Part shown: in pieces, positions 1 through 5,781 of the stretch | Layout of the letters: each line of letters opens with the position of its first letter | Position numbering within the stretch: position 1 is the stretch's first letter | NCBI GenBank assembly: GCA_003151295.1 | Contig: PLXD01000123.1 | Span: forward strand, 1,872-8,240 | Source of the DNA: Chitinophagaceae bacterium | Lineage (GTDB): Bacteria > Bacteroidota > Bacteroidia > Chitinophagales > Chitinophagaceae | Length of the DNA: 6,369 nucleotides | Direction of reading: 5' to 3' | The notes under the pieces: generated by a model | What the model was told of the DNA's origin: nothing | Databases searched by the model: none | The model's input: only the letters and a program-made list of their open reading frames with translations | Translations under genes and position numbers: made by a program

Positions 1-266
1 AAAACAGGCTCATGAACCCCGGATAAAAAAAATACGGACATTTCCCCGTTTTCTTCCAAAAACAGGCCGGCAAGCCAAGATCCTGGCTTTCGGAAAATCC
101 CGGTTTGAGCATTATATTCCCCTGTTACCAATAATAGTTCCTCATTCCGCTCATTTTACGGCAAAATCGAGAAACGCGAAGCCTGCCCGGGCAGTCATAC
201 ATTTGGCATCATATTGTGTTATAGATAGGTTAAACAACCAATTATTTACTTTTTAAAAAAATCATT
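1..266. other. Non-coding stretch at left edge, upstream of the small membrane protein
   Basis: No gene is supported here. Visible are a small hairpin AGCCAAGATCCTGGCT (5-bp stem AGCCA/TGGCT) near 73-88 and, near 202-229, a TTTGGCATCATATTGTG stretch that may contain the promoter of the gene at 267 but fits neither the Bacteroidota -33/-7 pattern nor the sigma-54 spacing cleanly. Confidence 0.4.
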
Positions 267-416
267 ATGGGAAATCTGTTATACACCATCGCCGTGATCC
301 TCGTCATCATTTGGGCAATCGGATTTTTTGGCTATCATGCTGGCGGTATCATACATATACTGCTAATCATTGCAGTCATAGCCATTTTGTTAAAGGTCAT
401 TCGCAGAGCTGATTGA
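267..416 (+). CDS. lmo0937-family (DUF5670-like) small membrane protein
   Basis: A 49-residue protein, MGNLLYTIAVILVIIWAIGF at its start, ending in KVIRRAD. It is almost entirely two hydrophobic helices (about residues 4-21 and 28-42) separated by a short FGYHAGG turn and closed by a basic tail. The layout (N-terminal GNLLYTIAVILVIIWAIGF, then G-rich turn, IIHILLIIAVIAILL, then positively charged end) is that of the lmo0937 family, small inner-membrane proteins of unknown function that are common in Bacteroidota and often stress-associated; no biochemical role is established. The start is the only ATG that gives the full first helix; the leader is A/T-rich with no Shine-Dalgarno, as usual in this phylum. 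It faces the amylase gene tail to tail with a strong stem-loop between them. The call rests on sequence resemblance recalled from the family; the helices themselves are seen directly. Confidence 0.85.
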   Translation: MGNLLYTIAVILVIIWAIGFFGYHAGGIIHILLIIAVIAILLKVIRRAD

Positions 417-452
417 ATATAAAAATGAAATCCACAAAAAGAATATTGTCAA

Positions 453-492
453 ATAACAAAGAATCAGGCTTTTACGCCTGATTCTTTGTTAT
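453..492. terminator. Perfect stem-loop, probable bidirectional terminator
   Basis: A 17-bp perfect inverted repeat (453-469 against 476-492, arm ATAACAAAGAATCAGGC) with a 6-nt TTTTAC loop. The GC-rich part of the stem is next to the loop and the outer part is A-rich on the left and T-rich on the right, so either transcript ends in a U-rich arm. It lies 36 bp after the stop of the small membrane protein and 63 bp after the stop of the convergent amylase, so it can serve both. Confidence 0.85.
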
Positions 493-555
493 AAGCTGCT
501 TATAGCCATCCCAGACCGGGCCCTGGCACGATCAATCCGGTTATTACCGTCAATC

Positions 556-2046
556 TCATTTTTTTCCACTGGTCCATACAGACACCGATCCGGCAGCTAC
601 ATGAAATTCTCCCCACCCGTCTTCATTGACCGTCACTTCTGCGGGATGTTTTTGTAAATAATCCGTAAATACCTTTCCGGCGTGGCGCTTGCCTACTTCC
701 ATATTCTTAAAACCCTCCTCCTCACAATTCGATAACAATACCGCACAACCCCGTTCAGGATGTTCCTCATCGCCCTCTCTTGTCCATCCGATGTAATTGG
801 AATGATCAAAATAATCCTTTTGAATACCATACGCAAATTGATTCCTGGCGACTAATAATTTATCCAGGTTCTCACAGGTTTCCAGGAATATCTCCTGGTA
901 GCTCCCATCCTGTCCCTTGTCGACATAATGCGCCCCATACAGGTCCGGATAAAAAACGCAGGGATACCCTCCTTCCCGCAACAGGATCAGGGCATAGGCG
1001 AGCGGTTTAAACCATGCTTCGACGGGAGCTTCCAACGCCTGCAGCGGCTGCGTATCATGATTGTCCACCACGGTCACCGCCAGGTCCGGCCTTACTCCAA
1101 CCAGGCTATCTTTAAAAATGGTCGTGAGATCGTAGTCCTTGCCTTGAGTGGACGCCGTGTGGAAATTTTGATGCAAGGAGGCATCGAACAGGGACATGCG
1201 GCCACCAGTGGCCTCGATATATTTCAACAGCAACGAAAGCTGACCCGGCGCCCAATATTCACCGACGACAAAAAGATCGGGTTTCACGCTTCTCATATGA
1301 TCCAGCCATTCATTGTAGAACTTTGGTGAGATATGCTTCACCGCATCCAGGCGCACCCCATCGAAAGCCGTCTCCTTCCAATACCATTCCCCCCACCTTT
1401 TACATTCCTCCCTCACAGCCGGATTCCTGAATTCAATATCCGCGAACATGAGGTAATCATAATTGCCTTTTTCGTCGTCGATGACCTCATCCCAGCCCTC
1501 CCCGTATTCATTCATGATCCTGAAAATGGCCCTCTCTTTGGTATCATCCGCATAATCTATCCCGCTAAAACATTTATAGTCCCAGATAAATTGTGAATAC
1601 TTCCCCTTGCGGCCCGGGAATAAAAATTTAGTATAGCCATCAATTTCGAAGGGCTCGGTAGTGAACTCATTTCTGTTTTCCGGATTGACCCGACGCACCT
1701 TGATCCTCTCCTTCTCGTCAGCTCCTCCCTTGTGATTCAGCACAATATCTGCATATACCTTGACGCCCTTCCCTTGTAATGCCTTTATTGTGTCCAGATA
1801 TTCCTGCCGGGTCCCGAATTTGGTCCTTACCGACCCTTTCTGGTCGAACTCACCCAGGTCATAGAGATCGTATACATCATAGCCGTTTGTATTGCCCCCC
1901 GCCTTGCCCTTATACGCGGGAGGGAGCCAAACGGCATCGATCCCGGCGGCGGTCAATTCCTCCGCTTTCTCCCTTACATATTTCCATAAACTGCCATCTG
2001 CAGGATAATACCAATGAAAGAACTGCATCATCGTACCATTCGTCAT
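556..2046 (-). CDS. amyA: Cytoplasmic alpha-amylase, GH13 (AmyA type)
   Basis: Alpha-amylase (EC 3.2.1.1), an endo-hydrolase of alpha-1,4-glucan bonds in maltodextrins, starch or glycogen. All four GH13 regions are present: region I DIVLNH (100-105), region II GVRLDAVKH (230-238) with nucleophile D234, region III VVGEYW with acid/base E263, region IV VVDNHD (326-331) with transition-state D331. The LMFADIEF stretch (199-206), the QFFHWYYP start, GEFDQKGS (65-72), YSQFIWDYKCFSGID (150-164) and DTQPLQALEAP (331-341) follow the E. coli cytoplasmic AmyA very closely, and the length of 496 residues equals that enzyme's (about 495). There is no signal peptide, so it should act inside the cell, on imported or stored glucans. 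The start is the first in-frame ATG after an upstream stop and aligns with AmyA's N-terminus; no Shine-Dalgarno is visible. It is monocistronic, divergent from the PAP2 gene. No damage is seen. Function is sure; the natural substrate is inferred. Confidence 0.97.
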   Translation of the reverse strand: MTNGTMMQFFHWYYPADGSLWKYVREKAEELTAAGIDAVWLPPAYKGKAGGNTNGYDVYDLYDLGEFDQKGSVRTKFGTRQEYLDTIKALQGKGVKVYADIVLNHKGGADEKERIKVRRVNPENRNEFTTEPFEIDGYTKFLFPGRKGKYSQFIWDYKCFSGIDYADDTKERAIFRIMNEYGEGWDEVIDDEKGNYDYLMFADIEFRNPAVREECKRWGEWYWKETAFDGVRLDAVKHISPKFYNEWLDHMRSVKPDLFVVGEYWAPGQLSLLLKYIEATGGRMSLFDASLHQNFHTASTQGKDYDLTTIFKDSLVGVRPDLAVTVVDNHDTQPLQALEAPVEAWFKPLAYALILLREGGYPCVFYPDLYGAHYVDKGQDGSYQEIFLETCENLDKLLVARNQFAYGIQKDYFDHSNYIGWTREGDEEHPERGCAVLLSNCEEEGFKNMEVGKRHAGKVFTDYLQKHPAEVTVNEDGWGEFHVAAGSVSVWTSGKK

Positions 2047-2180
2047 AAAAATATTTTTGACGGATAAATAACAAGTTCCATTCCAATTTCACTCACCCTT
2101 TCATCCATTTTATTTACAATATAACATGGGAAAAATTCACCCCTTGCTTCAATTCCTTACTTTTAGGGAAATACATTTAT

Positions 2181-2813
2181 ATGTCTATCGTGGACCGGCT
2201 GATACAGGCGGATAAGAAATGTTTTATATTCATACAGACTCACCTTACCAATTCCCACCTGGATCCGGTCATGCTGCTCATCAGGGAACCCTGGACCTGG
2301 ACCCCCTTATATGCATTTGTTCTCTACTGGATATTTAAAAATGATCGCGGGCGGGCCCTCTCTTTCCTCTTTTTGACCCTTATCACGGTGAGTATTACGG
2401 ACTTTACCACCTCCGAGTGGTTAAAACCCTTCTTCGCAAGAGCAAGGCCCTGCTATAATCCGGATACCTTACCCTATCTGAGGGGGTTGATTTCCTGCGG
2501 GGGGCTGTTCTCCTTTCCCTCCAATCACGCCACCAATCATTTTGCAATGGCGGCTTTCTGGTTTGGGGCCATCCGGCATAGCACAGGAAAAAGATGGTGG
2601 TGGGTTTGGTTTTGGGCCTTGCTGGTCTGCGTAGCGCAGGTATATGTAGGCAAACACTTCCTCCTGGATATCCTAGCGGGCTCCCTGTATGGAACGGGTA
2701 TCGGGACGGCAAGCGCTTGGCTTTTCAGGAAATGGCCCCTGCTGAAACCGAAAGTCTTCGCCTGGCTTGGATTGCGTAGACCGCAGGATTTTTATTTCCG
2801 CTCCAGGATATAG
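2181..2813 (+). CDS. PAP2-family membrane phosphatase
   Basis: A 210-residue membrane phosphatase of the PAP2/type 2 phosphatidic acid phosphatase family, which removes phosphate from lipid phosphates or diphosphates (for example undecaprenyl-PP, lipid A phosphates or phosphatidylglycerol-P) at the membrane. The three motifs are visible: C1 K82-x6-R89-P90, C2 FPSNH (112-116) with H116, and C3 AQVYVGKHFLLD (152-163) with nucleophile H159 and D163. Two departures are seen: C2 has PSNH rather than PSGH, and the C3 start is AQ instead of SR. The latter is, as I recall, common in Bacteroidota PAP2 proteins. Hydrophobic segments lie near 41-52, 60-74, 118-131, 140-157 and 160-182, giving about five helices. 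The start has a short A/T-rich leader. Its last 22 bp overlap the end of the convergent glycosyltransferase gene, with no terminator between. Exact lipid substrate cannot be told from sequence. Confidence 0.93.
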   Translation: MSIVDRLIQADKKCFIFIQTHLTNSHLDPVMLLIREPWTWTPLYAFVLYWIFKNDRGRALSFLFLTLITVSITDFTTSEWLKPFFARARPCYNPDTLPYLRGLISCGGLFSFPSNHATNHFAMAAFWFGAIRHSTGKRWWWVWFWALLVCVAQVYVGKHFLLDILAGSLYGTGIGTASAWLFRKWPLLKPKVFAWLGLRRPQDFYFRSRI

Positions 2814-4486
2814 ACGGGTGTCAACTCCTTTTCCCTGGTCGCGGGATTCAAAAAGAGCAGGTCCAGGGTCGATACGTGGAAATAGCCCCCCTTATATACG
2901 AGTTCGAGACCCGGATGTGTACCCAGGGAGTCCACCCCTTGCCGGTTGGTCAGGACATAGGAGCCGGGAGCAAGTCCGGAAGGGTCGTTTGTGTGCCGGT
3001 AGAGGTGATCCGTATAAAAATCCAGGGCCCATTCTTCATCCATTTTGTAAGGATACAAGCGCTCCGGTGAAATGTGCCGCTCCTTCATTTCCCGGGACAG
3101 TACCGAACTCAACTGGTAATCGAGCAGGGCCGGATAAACACCCAGGGCCAGGAAAAAATTGATGGCCACCATCGTATAGACCGTCAGCAGCAGCAAGCGG
3201 GGATAAGGGGTTTCCCGTTTAGTTCGCGTTCTTCGCGTTCTCCGGACAAGCAGCCAGACCCAACCACCGGCAGCAACTACTGCGGCTCCTCCAAGCACCC
3301 GGCTAATGGAAGAAAACGGCAGGAACAGCAGCAGCAGCAATGCCACCCACAAAAGGCCAAAAAGGACCACATGCATAAGGAACAGAGTCCGTTTGCCTTT
3401 CACCGGAGCTCCGAAAAAAAAGATCCTGTAAAAAGCCTTTGCACCGATAATGGCAGCCAGCGGAAAAACGACGAATATATAATGCGGTAATTGGTAATGG
3501 CTGAGGCCGAGTGCGCAGTAGGTTATGAGGAAACCGCCCGTACTGATCCCCTCTTCCTGCAAAGACAGTTTCCCCCTGTTCCGTACCCAATGTCGGATAT
3601 CCTGCACCAGCCCAATGATAAAGAACAGGATCCAGGGAAGGAAACTCCAAAGCATATTCTGGAAAAGGAAAAAGAAAGAATCGTTTTCATGCCACTGGCT
3701 CTCCCCCGTCACCCGCCCGAAGCTCTGAGTCCAAAAAAAGAACCGCAGCCCTGACTGAACGGGCCGGCCATTTATCAGCTTGCCCGGATGCAGGTCATAT
3801 TGTTCATATAATCCGATACACATGGGAATGAGCAGGACGGCGATCAGGAGCGCCATTGGAATATATTCCCAGCGGAAGAATTGCTTCCAGGACCGCTGCA
3901 ACAGGAAATGCGACCCAAAACAAAATGCCGGCACCATTAACGCGATAGGTCCCTTCGTCATCATCCCCCCTGCGATCGCCACAGCGGCGCAGCATAAATG
4001 CCTCCATGATCGGTTACGATACCACGCAGCCATTTGCCACAGGGTTAAACTGACCCAGCCCATCAGCATCGTGTCCGTCCTTACATCATGGTTGATCAGG
4101 AATAAGGCCTGGCAACTGGCGAGTAGTACGGCACTTAATAAGGCAATTTCTTTACGATAAAATAACAATGCCAGCCTGTAGGTGCTGTAGATAGTTAGCA
4201 GGGCAAACAGAAAAGATGGCAGCCGGTAAGCTCCATCCGATACGCCGAATAATTTCATACTGAGGGCGCTCAGCCAGAATAGCATGGGCGGCTTGTCCAG
4301 GTAGTCTTTCCCCCGGTCGTATACCTGCAGGAAGTGGCCGCTGTGGAGCATCTCCCGGCTTATATTGGCGTACTGAACAGCATCGATTTCCATCAGGGGA
4401 ATATGCCAGCCACAGAGAAATACAAGGACACAAGCCCCGATCATTGCAATAGCCGGCAGGACAAATCCGCGATCATTTGTTTGCAT
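2792..4486 (-). CDS. ArnT/PMT-like membrane glycosyltransferase (family 39/83 fold)
   Basis: A 564-residue GT-C type transferase that should move a sugar from a polyprenyl-phosphate donor to a lipid or protein acceptor on the outer face of the inner membrane. The first periplasmic loop holds an acidic E33/D35 site in MEIDAVQYANISREML (32-47), matching the DE(A)RYAEIAREM pattern of ArnT-like enzymes. DYLDKPPMLFWL (61-72), RTDTML (136-141), TKGP (177-180), the 261-288 segment ending in LPWILFF, and SHYQLPHYIFVVFP (329-342), equivalent to ArnT's SRGKLPTY, follow in order. Roughly a dozen hydrophobic helices (about 10-29 to 430-450) are followed by a soluble C-terminal domain (452-564). A basic RRTRRTRTKR run (415-424) marks a cytoplasmic loop. 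An in-frame TGA 9 nt upstream of the ATG fixes the start. Acceptor and sugar are unknown, so arnT is not assigned. Proximity to the PAP2 gene hints at lipid-carrier or lipid A chemistry (inference). Confidence 0.9.
   Translation of the reverse strand: MQTNDRGFVLPAIAMIGACVLVFLCGWHIPLMEIDAVQYANISREMLHSGHFLQVYDRGKDYLDKPPMLFWLSALSMKLFGVSDGAYRLPSFLFALLTIYSTYRLALLFYRKEIALLSAVLLASCQALFLINHDVRTDTMLMGWVSLTLWQMAAWYRNRSWRHLCCAAVAIAGGMMTKGPIALMVPAFCFGSHFLLQRSWKQFFRWEYIPMALLIAVLLIPMCIGLYEQYDLHPGKLINGRPVQSGLRFFFWTQSFGRVTGESQWHENDSFFFLFQNMLWSFLPWILFFIIGLVQDIRHWVRNRGKLSLQEEGISTGGFLITYCALGLSHYQLPHYIFVVFPLAAIIGAKAFYRIFFFGAPVKGKRTLFLMHVVLFGLLWVALLLLLFLPFSSISRVLGGAAVVAAGGWVWLLVRRTRRTRTKRETPYPRLLLLTVYTMVAINFFLALGVYPALLDYQLSSVLSREMKERHISPERLYPYKMDEEWALDFYTDHLYRHTNDPSGLAPGSYVLTNRQGVDSLGTHPGLELVYKGGYFHVSTLDLLFLNPATREKELTPVYILERK
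3223..3240. repeat. Perfect tandem 9-bp duplication inside the glycosyltransferase gene
   Basis: TTCGCGTTC occurs twice head to tail. On the coding strand it reads AGA ACG CGA twice, giving Arg-Thr-Arg Arg-Thr-Arg at residues 416-421 in the basic loop between two late helices. The repeat keeps the frame, so it only lengthens the basic cluster. Confidence 0.8.
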
Positions 4487-4528
4487 GGGGTCTCAAAATA
4501 CGGAAAAGCCAGTATTTTTTATCGATAA

Positions 4529-4564
4529 GTAAATGTTACCGTTATCACCAGGTAAATATTATCG
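4529..4564. repeat. Imperfect direct repeat upstream of the glycosyltransferase start
   Basis: GTAAATGTTACCG (4529-4541) recurs as GTAAATATTATCG (4552-4564), 11 of 13 bases identical with starts 23 bp apart, close to two helical turns. A 10-bp palindrome TTATCGATAA sits just before (4519-4528). The pair lies 43-78 bp upstream of the glycosyltransferase ATG, where a regulator could bind, but it also lies in the sequence downstream of the broken response regulator, so it may be chance similarity in decaying AT-rich DNA. Confidence 0.4.
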
Positions 4565-4583
4565 GCTGTAATTCACCTCAGTG

Positions 4584-4652
4584 CTATTCTGATAAGACAA
4601 CCTGCAAAAGTTCAATATCATCGAGGTCGTCTTCAATTAAAAATATTTTCAT
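4584..4652 (-). pseudogene. Response-regulator receiver domain, N-terminal remnant
   Basis: The minus strand reads MKIFLIEDDLDDIELLQVVL then SE and a TAG stop. This is the first beta strand and the acidic pocket (EDD, residues 7-9) plus helix alpha-1 of a CheY-like receiver domain, in the form typical of single-domain response regulators of Bacteroidota. A receiver domain needs about 120 residues, so the phosphorylated Asp (near residue 55-60) and everything after it is lost. Reading in a shifted frame past the stop gives NSTEVNYSR, a stop, then YLPGDNGNIYL, which faintly resembles the next receiver strand (…GD…YL). This suggests frameshifts before the sequence gives way, but that part is uncertain. 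The start lies 43 bp from the divergent CheB remnant, an arrangement common for a hybrid chemotaxis-type kinase and its regulator. It is too short for a working protein. Confidence 0.75.
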
Positions 4653-4695
4653 CTTTAATATCTATTCTGCTAAGATAGAGATTAACCGGTTTAAA

Positions 4696-4853
4696 ATGAT
4701 CAATAATACGACAAACGAGAATGTGAATGGTTCATTAACAAATAACTATGTAGTCGGCATCGGTGCTTCGGCAGCGGATTAGAAGCGATTAATGAGGTTA
4801 TTGACAATATGCCCGCCAATACGGGAGTCTCCTTCATCATCGTCCAATACCTT
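4696..4853 (+). pseudogene. CheB methylesterase domain, frameshifted N-terminal remnant
   Basis: From the ATG at 4696 the frame reads MINNTTNENVNGSLTNNYVV then GIGASA and soon hits TAG at 4780-4782. Adding one base near 4774-4775 restores GASAGGLEAINEVID, and the shifted frame continues NMPANTGVSFIIVQYL. This is the start of a CheB catalytic domain, as found at the head of CheB/CheR/PAS hybrid sensor kinases: the G-x-S-x-G nucleophile motif and the following strand are clear. At the end of that strand the family has VQH with the catalytic His; here it is VQY. After about 4853 the similarity stops, whereas the domain should be about 180 residues and the hybrid protein over 1000. Deletion of the rest, a frameshift and a lost catalytic residue together indicate a dead gene. 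It is divergent from the receiver remnant. Confidence 0.82.
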
Positions 4854-4941
4854 GCAGGTTTTGCAGATACCGAATATACACAATTCAGAACTTTTGACTT
4901 AAATTACCGACAAACTCAATCATTATTTGTAAACTCAACCG
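4854..4941. other. AT-rich leader region ahead of the DUF4919 gene
   Basis: No coding signal is recognised after the CheB remnant ends. The stretch must carry the promoter of the DUF4919 gene. Partial matches to the Bacteroidota -7 box TAnnTTTG exist (AACTTTTG at 4889-4896, ATTATTTG at 4922-4929), but TTTG -33 partners are about 25 nt away, more than usual, so no promoter is called. Confidence 0.3.
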
Positions 4942-5616
4942 ATGAAACGCTGTCTGGCATTATTATCCTTTTTTCTATACCTGTCGGTCTTCGGGCAGGA
5001 GACTCCTTTCACCCCCGTAGACCGTGAAAGAGTCCGGAAAGCCGTCACCGACAGCCTCGCCCCTACCTACTATCCGAAGCTCCTGGACCGGTTTAATGCC
5101 TTCGATACGAGCCTGACGCTGGATGAATACCGGATGTTATACTATGGCTATGTCTTCCAGGGCGCTTACTCGGCTTTTCCCGATGAAAAAAAGAAAGAGA
5201 TCATCCAGGCTATCAACGACAAGGATTTCGAAAGATCTGCGGATATCAGCGATAGCCTATTGGACGAATGCCCCATCAGCCTGACCGGTAATTATTACAA
5301 GGGCCTTTCCCTTTTTTATGCCTACCCCGACAAAACCGATTATACCCTATACAGGAGCCGCTTCATACAACTGATCGCCGCGATTCTCTCCAGCGGGAAC
5401 GGGCTGACCACCAAAACCGCTTTCAAAACCATTTTTGTTGCTGACGAATACCAGATCATCTATACCCACTTTAAAATAGAACAGTTTATCAGCCAGAGCC
5501 TGATCGGCCATTGTGATTTGCTGACTATTACGCCATCGGCCGCATGGCCGCACAAGGAGATTTATTTCGACACCTCGGAATCACTGAGAAAAGAAACGGA
5601 ACTCTTTGGAAAATAA
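4942..5616 (+). CDS. DUF4919 domain-containing secreted protein
   Basis: A 224-residue protein with a signal peptide (basic MKR, hydrophobic LALLSFFLYLSVF, probable cleavage around SVFG/QETP, residues 15-21). It is therefore exported, with no lipobox Cys. The mature part carries the DUF4919 pattern: YPKLLDRF (44-51), LTLDEYRMLYYGYVFQ (58-73), CPISLTGNYYKGLSLFY (110-126), SSGNGLTTKTAF (150-161), VADEYQIIY (166-174), the SQSLIGHCDLL stretch (184-194) and a final IYFDTSESL (207-215). The length is typical and the end looks natural. The function of DUF4919 is unknown; it is largely restricted to Bacteroidota. The start gives the signal peptide directly, with no Shine-Dalgarno in the ACTCAACCG leader. 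It stands right after a decayed region, and its TAA is followed without a gap by the ATG of a MauE fragment. Confidence 0.9.
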   Translation: MKRCLALLSFFLYLSVFGQETPFTPVDRERVRKAVTDSLAPTYYPKLLDRFNAFDTSLTLDEYRMLYYGYVFQGAYSAFPDEKKKEIIQAINDKDFERSADISDSLLDECPISLTGNYYKGLSLFYAYPDKTDYTLYRSRFIQLIAAILSSGNGLTTKTAFKTIFVADEYQIIYTHFKIEQFISQSLIGHCDLLTITPSAAWPHKEIYFDTSESLRKETELFGK

Positions 5617-5781
5617 ATGGCAGTATTGCAAAGCGTATTGAATAAAAGAAAGATCCAATGCGCCTGTTTGGGCGCCGTATTTAACCTGCCGATGAGCACC
5701 GTAACCATTATTGAAGATGGCTTAATGACAGGCATGAGCGCTATTGCACTATTAAAAATGACTATATCCCATAGTTTATGA
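5617..5781 (+). pseudogene. MauE/DoxX-type heavy-metal-associated membrane protein, C-terminal fragment
   Basis: The frame reads MAVLQSVLNKRKIQCACLGA, then VFNLPMSTVTIIEDGLM, TGMSAIALLK and MTISHSL before TGA: 54 residues. The run VLNKRKIQCACLG-x-VFNLPMSTVTIIED is, as I know the family, the C-terminal signature of Bacteroidota MauE/DoxX-like redox-associated membrane proteins, which usually carry an N-terminal heavy-metal-associated domain and four helices in about 200-250 residues. Only the last loop with its Cys-x-Cys and the last helix remain; the metal-binding domain and three helices are gone. The fragment begins exactly after the DUF4919 stop (TAAATG), in the same frame, so the ATG could be reached by reinitiation. 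Its TGA overlaps the next start as ATGA, the natural coupling of the ancestral operon. It could still be translated, but hardly as a working transporter-like protein. Confidence 0.78.

Noticed and set aside
1..112. Open minus-strand frame from an ATG at 112 running off the left edge (MLKPGFSESQDLGLP...)
   Set aside because: Only 37 codons, no recognisable motif, and composition does not favour coding; could be chance.
202..229. Possible sigma-54 (TTGGCAT...TTGT) or -33/-7 promoter for the small membrane protein
   Set aside because: The GG to G(C/T) spacing is one base short of the strict sigma-54 spacing, and the downstream box TAGATAGG matches TAnnTTTG poorly.
928..1329. Plus-strand 133-codon frame opposite the amylase, and similar frames at 780-1010, 1333-1596 and 1779-2048
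   Set aside because: All are antisense to strongly conserved GH13 codons; translations have no family resemblance.
2144..2165. TTG ... TACTTTTA as promoter for the PAP2 gene
   Set aside because: Only 11 bases separate the elements, against about 17-23 expected in Bacteroidota, and the last G of the -7 box is absent.
3074..3754. Gln-rich plus-strand frames opposite the glycosyltransferase, including a CAG run near 3329-3340
   Set aside because: They are the reverse of Leu codons in membrane helices; not genes and not a meaningful microsatellite.
4809..5027. 72-codon frame MPANTGVSFIIVQ... taken as a separate small gene
   Set aside because: Its first part is the frameshifted continuation of the CheB remnant and its end overlaps the DUF4919 signal peptide in another frame.
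5655..5672. GCGCC-TGTTTG-GGCGC hairpin as terminator after the DUF4919 gene
   Set aside because: It is the codons of the conserved C-A-C-L-G-A in the MauE fragment, has only a 5-bp stem and no following T run.
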